Shown: piece by piece, positions 1-5,443 of the stretch | Position numbering within the stretch: the stretch's first letter is position 1 | Layout: each line of letters opens with the position of its first letter | From: Nitrospinota bacterium | GTDB lineage: Bacteria; Nitrospinota; Nitrospinia; UBA9942 | Direction of reading: 5' to 3' | Assembly: GCA_016234205.1 (NCBI GenBank) | Contig: JACRGN010000144.1 | Span: 1-6,500 of the forward strand | DNA: 6,500 nt | The notes under the pieces: model-generated | Told to the model about the DNA's origin: nothing | What the model saw: only the letters and a program-made list of their open reading frames with translations | Databases searched by the model: none | Translations under genes and position numbers: made by a program

Positions 1-411
1 CTTTCCTTCTCCTGCTTTTGCCTCTTCCCTTGCAGCAGTTGTTGCGGTCTCTTCACCCGCACTCACCTTCTTCTCCTCTGCTTCCCTTCTTGCCTCTGCT
101 TCTGCCTTCAACTTTGCCTCTTCCTCTGCCTTTGCTGCTTCCTCTGCCTGTGCTTTTCTCTTTTCTTCTACCTTCCTTCTCGCATCTTCTTCAGCCCTTA
201 ATCTTGCATTTTCTTCAGCCTTCCTTTTCTCTTCTTCCTCCGCCTTCTTCCTTGCCTCCTCTGCCTTTCTCATCTCCTCATCTTCAGTGATTTTTTCAAC
301 AACAGGTGCCGGCGGTTTTCTCTTTGCACAGCTAATTACACTAAACATCGGAACTGAAATTAATATAAGCCCACTTAGAATAACAAATAATTTATAACCG
401 CTATTTCTCAT
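1..411 (-). CDS. Ala/Glu/Lys-rich lipoprotein, N-terminal part; candidate Pal/OmpA-type peptidoglycan-associated lipoprotein (truncated by the window edge)
   Basis: This is 137 codons of an open frame that runs off the left edge. The N terminus is a lipoprotein signal: two positive residues, a hydrophobic stretch at about residues 8-26, then the lipobox V-I-S-C with the lipidated cysteine at residue 28. Residue +2 is Ala, which in Gram-negatives usually means outer-membrane sorting. A short Pro-rich linker (KPPAPVV) follows, and from about residue 42 an uninterrupted Ala/Glu/Lys/Arg-rich stretch that should form one long helix or coiled coil. The start ATG sits 7 bases after AAGGAGG (complement 419-425). 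Lipoproteins of this build in environmental lineages often end in an OmpA-like peptidoglycan-binding domain, as in Pal, but that part lies outside the window. A TolA-like periplasmic stalk is the main alternative; the lipobox argues against it. The gene is certain and the family is a guess. Confidence 0.85.
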   Translation of the reverse strand, partial: MRNSGYKLFVILSGLILISVPMFSVISCAKRKPPAPVVEKITEDEEMRKAEEARKKAEEEEKRKAEENARLRAEEDARRKVEEKRKAQAEEAAKAEEEAKLKAEAEARREAEEKKVSAGEETATTAAREEAKAGEGK

Positions 412-443
412 CAGTCCACCTCCTTATTACATATTCTGTAAAA

Positions 444-472
444 ACTATAATACCATCATTTTTATTTGTCAA
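444..472 (-). promoter_or_regulatory. Sigma-70 promoter of the lipoprotein gene
   Basis: Read on the minus strand, a perfect -35 box TTGACA (complement 467-472) is followed by a 17-base spacer and the -10 box TATAGT (complement 444-449). Transcription would start near 437, giving a 5' leader of about 26 bases that carries the AAGGAGG site. Spacing and boxes are close to consensus, so strong constitutive expression is likely. It makes the lipoprotein a transcription unit separate from feoB. Confidence 0.8.
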
Positions 473-506
473 GAATAATTTTTAAAATAATTTTTAAAAA
501 AAAACT

Positions 507-536
507 ACAAGCTACGAGCTTACAAGCTACGAGCTT
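507..536. repeat. 15-bp tandem duplication with an internal palindrome
   Basis: Two exact head-to-tail copies of ACAAGCTACGAGCTT lie at 507-521 and 522-536. Each copy contains AAGCT-ACG-AGCTT, a 5-bp inverted repeat with a 3-base centre. The unit sits about 35 bases upstream of the lipoprotein promoter -35 box. It could be a duplicated protein-binding site or the remnant of a dispersed intergenic repeat. The sequence shows the duplication; the role is unknown. Confidence 0.85.
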
Positions 537-643
537 ACTTGACGGATGCCCTTTTGTAGGATACTATTTATTTCAGAGTTACCGGGTTCAAAGTTTAGTC
601 TCTTATTGTTTTCTTGCCATTTTGCACAAAATTTTATTCATAA

Positions 644-677
644 GTTACTAAAACAGGTAAGTAACATTGTGTTTTAG
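644..677. repeat. Two interleaved inverted repeats downstream of feoB
   Basis: GTTACT (644-649) pairs with AGTAAC (660-665), and CTAAAACA (648-655) pairs with TGTTTTAG (670-677). The arms alternate and share two bases, so the two stems compete or could form a pseudoknot-like fold. No T-tract follows on the minus strand, so this is not a standard intrinsic terminator. Stems this short in AT-rich DNA can arise by chance. Confidence 0.35.
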
Positions 678-745
678 CGTTCTAAATGCAGATTAAAATA
701 TTTTTTTCAACAACTTCAGTATCCGCGTTTTATAATTTCTGTTAT

Positions 746-2716
746 TCAGAGAATCCTAACATTGTGAAGAAACAGATTCAGAATCCATCCGATAAGGATT
801 GCATAGAAGAATATAAAGGAGGCAATCATCATCGCCCTTTTTAATCCCTGCTCCTTTACTATGACGAGAAAATTGGCAAGACAGGGGATAAAGAGTATCA
901 TTACTGCAACACCAACGGTCAACTGAATCATGTCAAGCTGATTGTTCTTTTGGAGATAAAACAGCCCTGCTGCACCATAATCCCTTCTCAAAAATCCAAC
1001 GATAAATGCCCATGTAGCCTTATCAGGCAGTCCCAATAGTCCTGTTACAACAGGGTTGGTGGCTTTTTCAATAATTTTGAGGGCACCAATCCTGTCTAAA
1101 ATAAAAAGACTGAATGTCCCTATAATAAATAATGGCACTGCCTCTATTAAAAACCACTTCACCCTGTAGTATGTCTTTATAAATATATTTGACAGCTTTG
1201 GAATCCTGATAGGAGGCAATTCCATGAGGAAATCGGATGATTTACCCGGAATAACCTTTGATGCCAGATACCCCACTATTATAAGCTGGATAAGGACAGT
1301 AATGATAACTACCATTAATGCCCTTTCTGAAATTCCGCCCATCATCCCGAGGACAACACCTAATTGAGCAGAGCATGGAATACCGAGTGCAAGGAGTAGT
1401 GTGGCAATAATCCTCTCCTTCCTTGTCTCAAGGATTCTTACTGTGAGGGTAGCCATAGTATCACATCCCAATCCAAGAACTATTGGCAGCACAGCCTTTC
1501 CGCTTAATCCCATCTTTTTGAAAATCTTATTCGACATCACCGTAAGTCTCGGCAGGTAACCTGAATCCTCTAAGATTCCGAAAAATATGAAGAAAAAACT
1601 GACAATCGGCAGGACTATGGATACGGCATAAGTTAAGCCCATTGTGATTATGCCGTAATCTCCAACAAAAGCATCATGGACAATCGGGATCGGGAGTATG
1701 GTATCTATAAGAATTGCAACCCATGGGTTTATGTATTTGCCGAAGACGGTCTCTTCCATAAAGTCCACAGCCACTCCTGCGCCAAACTCACCTACAAATT
1801 TATACATGAAATACAGGACAAAGAGGAGTATGGGAATTCCCCACAGAGGATGCATGGAGAGATTGCCGAGCTTTGTTCTGAATAAAGATTTGACACCGCC
1901 GCCATTCTTTACGCACTGATTATATATGCCGTTTACTACTGCATGCCTCTCTTGCTGAATTACATAACTCATGGGGTCTTTAAAATGCTTCTGGGTGTCT
2001 TCTATTACTTTTCCGACTTTGTTCAAATCAAAGTCGCGGAAATTTTCCTTTAATTTTGTGATAAGGCTTTCATCTCTTGAAAGGAGCATAGTGCTTAAAC
2101 TCCTTTTTGATATAGATGTTTCAGGAAGCAGCAAAGATATCTCTCTTATTGCATTCTCTATCTTCTCGTTAAATTTTATTGAGATAGAGGGTGGACGAAA
2201 ATCATGAATATTCTGTTTCAGCTCTGGAATTCCCCTCCTCTCGGTGGCTACTGTCGGTATTACCCTTACGCCTAATATTTTTTCTAATTCCTTTCTGTCT
2301 ACATCTATACCCCTTTCTGCTGCCTCATCATAGACATTTAACACCTGTATAAACGGAATCCCAGCCTCTGCCAATTGAAGGGTTATAAATAACCCCCGTT
2401 TCAAATTCTTTGCATCTACTACCTGAATGACCCCTTCATGCTCCTTATCAAGCAGAATATCCCTCGTTATCCTCTCATCCTCAGACCTCGGTATAAGACT
2501 GTTTATACCGGGACTGTCAATCAGCACCATTTTGCCATTTTTGGAAAAGGGGAGGATGCCCCTGCTTATCTCCACGGTTGTGCCGGGATAATTGGATACA
2601 TCTACATACTTGCCTGTCAGCAAACCGAATATTACACTCTTCCCTACATTTGCATTGCCCAGAAGGACAATGGTAGGAGATTCACCTGCTATCCCTGTTG
2701 ATTTATGATTGTGCAT
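746..2716 (-). CDS. feoB: FeoB-family GTPase/permease, probable ferrous iron transporter, divergent type
   Basis: This 656-residue protein is a GTP-gated inner-membrane transporter of the FeoB family, which imports Fe2+. The N-terminal G domain shows G1 GNANVGKS (20-27), G2 NYPGTT (42-47), G3 DSPG (67-70), G4 NVYD (127-130) and a G5-like VATERRG (156-162). A helical cytoplasmic domain spans about 175-285. The membrane part from about 290 has roughly eight to ten helices, with gate-like motifs GLGCDT (415-420) and PCSAQ (447-451), then GFLRRDYGA (574-582) and PCLANF (611-616). Typical FeoB has GFGCNVPA and CSARLPVY at the two gate sites, so this is a divergent branch and Fe2+ specificity is inferred. 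Length is normal for the family. The frame opens 18 codons earlier, but the chosen ATG follows AAGGAGAGG (complement 2726-2734), and homology begins just after it. No feoA is adjacent or fused. It lies 57 bases after the four-helix protein. Confidence 0.92.
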   Translation of the reverse strand: MHNHKSTGIAGESPTIVLLGNANVGKSVIFGLLTGKYVDVSNYPGTTVEISRGILPFSKNGKMVLIDSPGINSLIPRSEDERITRDILLDKEHEGVIQVVDAKNLKRGLFITLQLAEAGIPFIQVLNVYDEAAERGIDVDRKELEKILGVRVIPTVATERRGIPELKQNIHDFRPPSISIKFNEKIENAIREISLLLPETSISKRSLSTMLLSRDESLITKLKENFRDFDLNKVGKVIEDTQKHFKDPMSYVIQQERHAVVNGIYNQCVKNGGGVKSLFRTKLGNLSMHPLWGIPILLFVLYFMYKFVGEFGAGVAVDFMEETVFGKYINPWVAILIDTILPIPIVHDAFVGDYGIITMGLTYAVSIVLPIVSFFFIFFGILEDSGYLPRLTVMSNKIFKKMGLSGKAVLPIVLGLGCDTMATLTVRILETRKERIIATLLLALGIPCSAQLGVVLGMMGGISERALMVVIITVLIQLIIVGYLASKVIPGKSSDFLMELPPIRIPKLSNIFIKTYYRVKWFLIEAVPLFIIGTFSLFILDRIGALKIIEKATNPVVTGLLGLPDKATWAFIVGFLRRDYGAAGLFYLQKNNQLDMIQLTVGVAVMILFIPCLANFLVIVKEQGLKRAMMIASFIFFYAILIGWILNLFLHNVRIL

Positions 2717-2725
2717 ATATATATA

Positions 2726-2734
2726 CCTCTCCTT
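2726..2734 (-). promoter_or_regulatory. Ribosome binding site that decides the feoB start
   Basis: AAGGAGAGG on the minus strand is separated by a 9-base AT-only spacer from the ATG at 2714-2716. It lies inside the longer open frame that starts at 2770, whose own ATG has no comparable site. This supports the shorter 656-residue FeoB. Confidence 0.75.
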
Positions 2735-2749
2735 ATTTTCATACCTTTT

Positions 2750-2779
2750 TTTATACAATTCCCAGATCATGCCTCACAA
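2750..2779 (-). promoter_or_regulatory. Possible internal promoter for feoB
   Basis: On the minus strand, TTGTGA (complement 2774-2779) and TATAAA (complement 2750-2755) are 18 bases apart, giving a predicted start near 2743 and a leader of under 30 bases. The -35 box overlaps the stop codon of the upstream gene. The -35 match is only four of six, so this is a weak candidate; co-transcription from upstream is equally possible. No clear Fur-type palindrome was seen over it. Confidence 0.3.
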
Positions 2780-3160
2780 TATCAAATGTCCGACTATAAT
2801 CAGCGCTATCCAGAATATAGAGAGCATCGGCTGAATATGGGTAAGGCGGAGTTGTTTTTGCATGCCAGTCGTCATACGGTAATACATCAGGGTGCCGTTG
2901 ATTGACAGGAAGAGCGTGAGGATAAAGCTCCACAGAAGGAAGATATTACTTTCCTCGGCGTAGTGTGCATGAATTATTACCGCAAGAAGTGCTAATATGT
3001 TTAAAATGACATGCACCTTCAGATATTGCCTGAAGAAAAGTTTGATATCCCTTGACCATGGAGTGAAATTCCTCGCTATCGCCCTGGCAGGATAATAGGC
3101 ATTTGCTATAATAAAAAGAAAAGCTGCTGCCGTGCCGAAAAAATTGCTAATCTCTTCCAT
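2774..3160 (-). CDS. Four-helix membrane protein with paired histidines, candidate di-heme b-type cytochrome
   Basis: This 128-residue protein has four predicted membrane helices at about 8-23, 48-67, 73-92 and 109-127. The loops between helices 1-2 and 3-4 are Arg/Lys-rich, which puts them in the cytoplasm. Helix 2 carries H50 and H64 (H-x13-H) plus H66; helix 4 carries H108 and H125. With this topology H50 and H108 are near the cytoplasmic face, and H64/H66 and H125 near the periplasmic face, the layout used for two stacked b hemes in ferric-reductase and b561-like proteins. There is no flavin or NAD(P)H domain, so a separate electron donor would be needed. The start chosen is the ATG after AGGA six bases upstream; the frame opens 33 codons earlier but would overlap the HEAT gene. 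It lies 34 bases after the HEAT gene and 57 before feoB. I do not recognise a named family; heme binding is inferred. Confidence 0.8.
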   Translation of the reverse strand: MEEISNFFGTAAAFLFIIANAYYPARAIARNFTPWSRDIKLFFRQYLKVHVILNILALLAVIIHAHYAEESNIFLLWSFILTLFLSINGTLMYYRMTTGMQKQLRLTHIQPMLSIFWIALIIVGHLIL

Positions 3161-3194
3161 ATCATTTCCTGAAAAAAGACTAATCTTAAATTTT

Positions 3195-4313
3195 TTATAA
3201 TTTCCGATGCATTGCTTTTGGTTTTCTCCTGGGGGCTGCTTTTGGCTTTGTCTCAACACTCTCTTTTAAAGCCTTAACTCCCTCTGAGATTGCCTCTCCC
3301 GAGGCATAGACATCAAATTCAATATCTTTGTCTGTAACGAGCTTCAGGGCATCGAATGCTGCCATTCTTACCCTAACTTCACTGTCTTCAAGGGCATTTA
3401 TAAGTGCAGGGGGAATCTCCTTCTCTTTTGCCCCTTTCCACCCCAAAAGGGTCGCAGCAGCAATCCGTATGTGGGAATGACTGTCCTTCAACGCATCAAT
3501 TATCAGGGGTATCGAGCCTGTAAAGTCAAATTCATAGAGTGCCAATAATGAGTAAAGTCTTATCCTGATGTCTCTGTCGGCAATCTTCTCTCTGAAGAGG
3601 GGCAGGGCAGAAGGGTCATTGATAGCAGTAAGAGAATACATTATCTCTGCCGTAAAATCAGGGTCATTAAGTTTTTCTGCTTCGGTGAGTATTGACGTTG
3701 CCGCCCTGTTTCTTATTCTTCCGAGCTCCATTGCTGCAAGCACCCTGACTACAGGCTCATCACTAATAAGGCGCCTTGCTGTTTTTATAAAGTTATTTTT
3801 CTCTGTGTCCGATTCAAAACTACCATCCTTTTCGGCGTTGTCTATTAGTGACAGGATAGAGGCTTTCATTTCTTCGTTAAATTGCGGCGGCTTTGGCATC
3901 ACCTTCAACAACTCTTCTTTCTCCACCTTCTCTATTTCGGTAATCCGCTCCCTGATTTTCTCAATCTCCATTTCATGCTCAGTTACGAGAGAAATGAGAT
4001 TTTTCACCTCTTCCGAATTCTGAGCCCTGACTATATTCTTATGCTTTACGCTTACCTCTCCGATTTTATAGTAAAGTCCTTCTATCTTATTCTGGTAATT
4101 CCGTATTTCCCTTTCAAGAACCCTCTTTTCTTTCGGCTTTATCGCCTCTATCCCGCTTTTTACAACCACTGGCACCTGTACTGCCGCACTTTTCAGAGAC
4201 TCAAAGCCCTTTTGAAAAAGGACAGAGCCGACATCATAGCCCGTCACAAGTGCAGAACCTCCCACATTTAATCCCTTTGCTATCGTCTCCAACACCTTAT
4301 TCCTCTGCTCCAT
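3195..4313 (-). CDS. Coiled-coil and HEAT-repeat protein of unknown function
   Basis: This is a 372-residue protein with no signal peptide. Residues 1-57 are Gly/Ala/Val-rich and possibly amphipathic (for example GLNVGGSALVTGYDVGSVLF, 14-33), so they could lie on a membrane. Residues 60-137 are highly charged and likely coiled coil. From about 180 to 330 there are roughly five HEAT-like helical repeats, recognisable by recurring patterns such as DEPVVRVLAAMELGRI (185-200), DRDIRIRLYSLLALYEF, DSHSHIRIAAATLLGW and DSEVRVRMAAFDALK. The C-terminal tail is strongly basic (PRRKPKAMHRKL). HEAT repeats of this PBS-lyase-like kind are protein-binding scaffolds, and no catalytic motif is visible. The ATG follows AGGAGG (complement 4322-4327) by 8 bases, a very good site. 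It leads a tight run with the four-helix protein and feoB, so a scaffold or assembly role for them is plausible but unproven. Confidence 0.85.
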   Translation of the reverse strand: MEQRNKVLETIAKGLNVGGSALVTGYDVGSVLFQKGFESLKSAAVQVPVVVKSGIEAIKPKEKRVLEREIRNYQNKIEGLYYKIGEVSVKHKNIVRAQNSEEVKNLISLVTEHEMEIEKIRERITEIEKVEKEELLKVMPKPPQFNEEMKASILSLIDNAEKDGSFESDTEKNNFIKTARRLISDEPVVRVLAAMELGRIRNRAATSILTEAEKLNDPDFTAEIMYSLTAINDPSALPLFREKIADRDIRIRLYSLLALYEFDFTGSIPLIIDALKDSHSHIRIAAATLLGWKGAKEKEIPPALINALEDSEVRVRMAAFDALKLVTDKDIEFDVYASGEAISEGVKALKESVETKPKAAPRRKPKAMHRKL

Positions 4314-4333
4314 AAAATATCCCTCCTAAAATT

Positions 4334-4401
4334 AGATTCTTTGCTTCACTCAGAATGACACCCTCTCCACTGTTATTCTGAGGGCAAAGCCCGAAGAATC
4401 T
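4334..4401. repeat. Imperfect palindromic repeat upstream of the HEAT gene
   Basis: The left arm (4334-4360) begins AGATTCTT and ends CTCAGAATGACA; the right arm (4371-4401) begins TGTTATTCTGAG and ends AAGAATCT. The arms pair with a few mismatches around a 10-base centre, and the right arm holds a smaller hairpin GGGC-AAA-GCCC (4382-4392). Similar sequences of the type TCATTCTGAG...AAGAATCT are, from memory, common dispersed intergenic repeats in environmental bacteria. In the transcript it would form a long hairpin just before the HEAT ribosome site, so it could attenuate or stabilise the tauE-to-HEAT junction. Confidence 0.75.
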
Positions 4402-4432
4402 CATCATTGAAATTTCCATACCGGAACGCAGG

Positions 4433-5335
4433 TTATATAAAAACACCTCCTATTAATCTCACTGCCATGAGCATCAGGCACAGGGCAATGATTTTTTTTA
4501 TGATAACCGCTTCTGTTCTGAGAGAAATCTTTGCGCCAAAGTATGCCCCGATGATTGAGCCTACTCCCAACAAAACCGCATAATCAATATCAATATATTT
4601 TAATCCCATAAAGGTAATAACTCCCAGGAGACTGGTTATAGCGAGTATGAAATGGGAAGTGGCAGTAGCAAGATGGATTGGCATACCAAGGACAGAATAC
4701 ATAAGGGGCACATGGATAATACCTCCCCCTATACCGAAGAGTCCCGAGATAATCCCTACAAAGAAGCTTACGGAGAGCCCGACCGGCATATCAGGTGCAT
4801 AACTGTATACCTGACCCGATGCATCTATAAGCCTCCTCTTTAGAGGCTGCTCAAGTGCATTCACCCTTACAACAGAAAGCCTCTTTCCGAAAAAAATGCT
4901 GTATGACATGAGGCTGAGTAATAAACCTAAAATAAGGGAAAAACTATTCATATCGAATGACCGGGACAGCATCGCACCGATAAATACCCCTGGAACTGCG
5001 GCAACGGAAAACTTAATCCCTATCTCATAGTCAATCCTTTTCTGTAGCATATAAGAGAATGTCCCCGACAAAGCATTCAGGTATACTACAGCCATAGAGG
5101 TGCCGATAGCGTGCTGGGGACTGAAATCGTAAAAGATTAACAGTATCGGCACATGAATGAAGCCCCCTCCTGCCCCGATGAGCGTTCCAATGGTCCCGAT
5201 AAACACCCCGATCAAAAGAATCGGTATTATATCGGAAATATCGCTTAACAGCTTATGTCCATCCATTGCAGACACTGCTGCAATGGAATTGTCTGCAATA
5301 CAGAGGAGCAGAAGAATTAAAATAAATATTCTCAT
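4433..5335 (-). CDS. TauE/SafE-family membrane transporter, probable sulfite or organosulfonate exporter
   Basis: This 300-residue inner-membrane protein has the two-fold pseudo-repeat of the TauE/SafE (DUF81) family. Signature glycine motifs occur once in each half: IGAGGGFIHVP (53-63) and GIGGGIIHVP (201-210), each followed by an ATSH/GTS-type helix (GTSMAVVYLNALSG at 78-91 and TATSHFILAITS at 224-235). About eight to nine helices are predicted, with a hydrophilic loop at about 150-182 joining the halves. The N terminus (1-23, ending AAVSA) resembles a cleavable or anchor signal. Characterised members export sulfite, sulfoacetate or related anions; the substrate here cannot be read from sequence. 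No sulfur-metabolism gene is next to it. No Shine-Dalgarno site precedes the ATG, while a TATAAT box lies 4 bases upstream, so translation may be leaderless. A start at M24 is possible but also lacks a ribosome site. Confidence 0.88.
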   Translation of the reverse strand: MRIFILILLLLCIADNSIAAVSAMDGHKLLSDISDIIPILLIGVFIGTIGTLIGAGGGFIHVPILLIFYDFSPQHAIGTSMAVVYLNALSGTFSYMLQKRIDYEIGIKFSVAAVPGVFIGAMLSRSFDMNSFSLILGLLLSLMSYSIFFGKRLSVVRVNALEQPLKRRLIDASGQVYSYAPDMPVGLSVSFFVGIISGLFGIGGGIIHVPLMYSVLGMPIHLATATSHFILAITSLLGVITFMGLKYIDIDYAVLLGVGSIIGAYFGAKISLRTEAVIIKKIIALCLMLMAVRLIGGVFI

Positions 5336-5339
5336 GAAA

Positions 5340-5345
5340 ATTATA
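5340..5345 (-). promoter_or_regulatory. TATAAT box just upstream of the tauE-like start
   Basis: A perfect -10 hexamer on the minus strand ends 4 bases before the ATG at 5333-5335, so transcription would begin at or within a base or two of the ATG and give a leaderless message. No TTGACA-like box lies 17 bases upstream; that position falls inside the ACAGGAT repeat. In AT-rich DNA the hexamer may be chance. Confidence 0.35.
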
Positions 5346-5352
5346 AAAACTT

Positions 5353-5424
5353 GACAGGATTAACAGGATTGACAGGATTAATTTTTAAATATTTTTTATC
5401 CTGTTTTATCCTGTATATCCTGTC
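5353..5424. repeat. Six-copy ACAGGAT palindromic repeat
   Basis: The left arm (5353-5380) has three copies of ACAGGAT at 5354, 5363 and 5372; the right arm (5397-5424) has three inverted copies, ATCCTGT, at 5398, 5408 and 5417. Copies repeat every 9-10 bases, close to one helical turn, around a 16-base AT-only centre. The whole can fold as a long stem with a few mismatches. On the minus strand the stem is followed by AAGTTTTTAT, so it could also end transcription of the J-domain gene before tauE. From memory, ACAGGATTAACAGGATT-type repeats recur in many unrelated environmental genomes. Confidence 0.85.
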
Positions 5425-5443
5425 TAAAATCAGATTTTTTTTC

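Larger units (their letters stand above)
427..745. other. AT-rich intergenic region between feoB and the lipoprotein gene
   Basis: This stretch of about 320 bases has no credible gene. It holds the lipoprotein promoter at its left end, a duplicated AATAATTTTTA-type tract (about 475-498), a 15-bp tandem repeat (507-536), and two interleaved inverted repeats (644-677). No hairpin followed by a T-tract was found downstream of the feoB stop, so the feoB terminator is not obvious. The only open frame of note (466-651, plus strand) starts inside the promoter and runs through the repeat, so it was not called. Confidence 0.7.

Noticed and set aside
18..290. Plus-strand open frame rich in Leu and Pro
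   Set aside because: It is the antisense image of the Glu/Lys/Ala-rich lipoprotein coding stretch; the composition is what repetitive GAG/AAG/GCA codons give when read backwards.
507..536. CRISPR array
   Set aside because: There are only two direct copies with no spacer between them and no cas genes in the window.
580..600. tRNA-like T-loop string GGTTCAAA
   Set aside because: There is no acceptor stem, D-arm or anticodon arm at the right distances.
466..651. Plus-strand open frame of 61 codons in the gap after the lipoprotein gene
   Set aside because: It begins inside the lipoprotein promoter, translates the 15-bp tandem repeat, has no ribosome site and no recognisable product.
2717..2770. 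Longer FeoB with 18 extra N-terminal residues
   Set aside because: The ATG at 2770 has no ribosome site, whereas AAGGAGAGG correctly precedes the inner ATG and lies inside the proposed extension.
3161..3259. Longer start for the four-helix protein, overlapping the HEAT gene
   Set aside because: The extra 33 residues are the HEAT gene end read in another frame; the inner ATG has an AGGA site at good spacing and starts directly before the first membrane helix.
3568..4023. Plus-strand open frame of 151 codons, and a second overlapping one to 4271
   Set aside because: Both are antisense to the HEAT protein, whose repeat pattern, coding sense and ribosome site are clear. The Ser/Ile/Phe-rich content is typical of antisense shadow.
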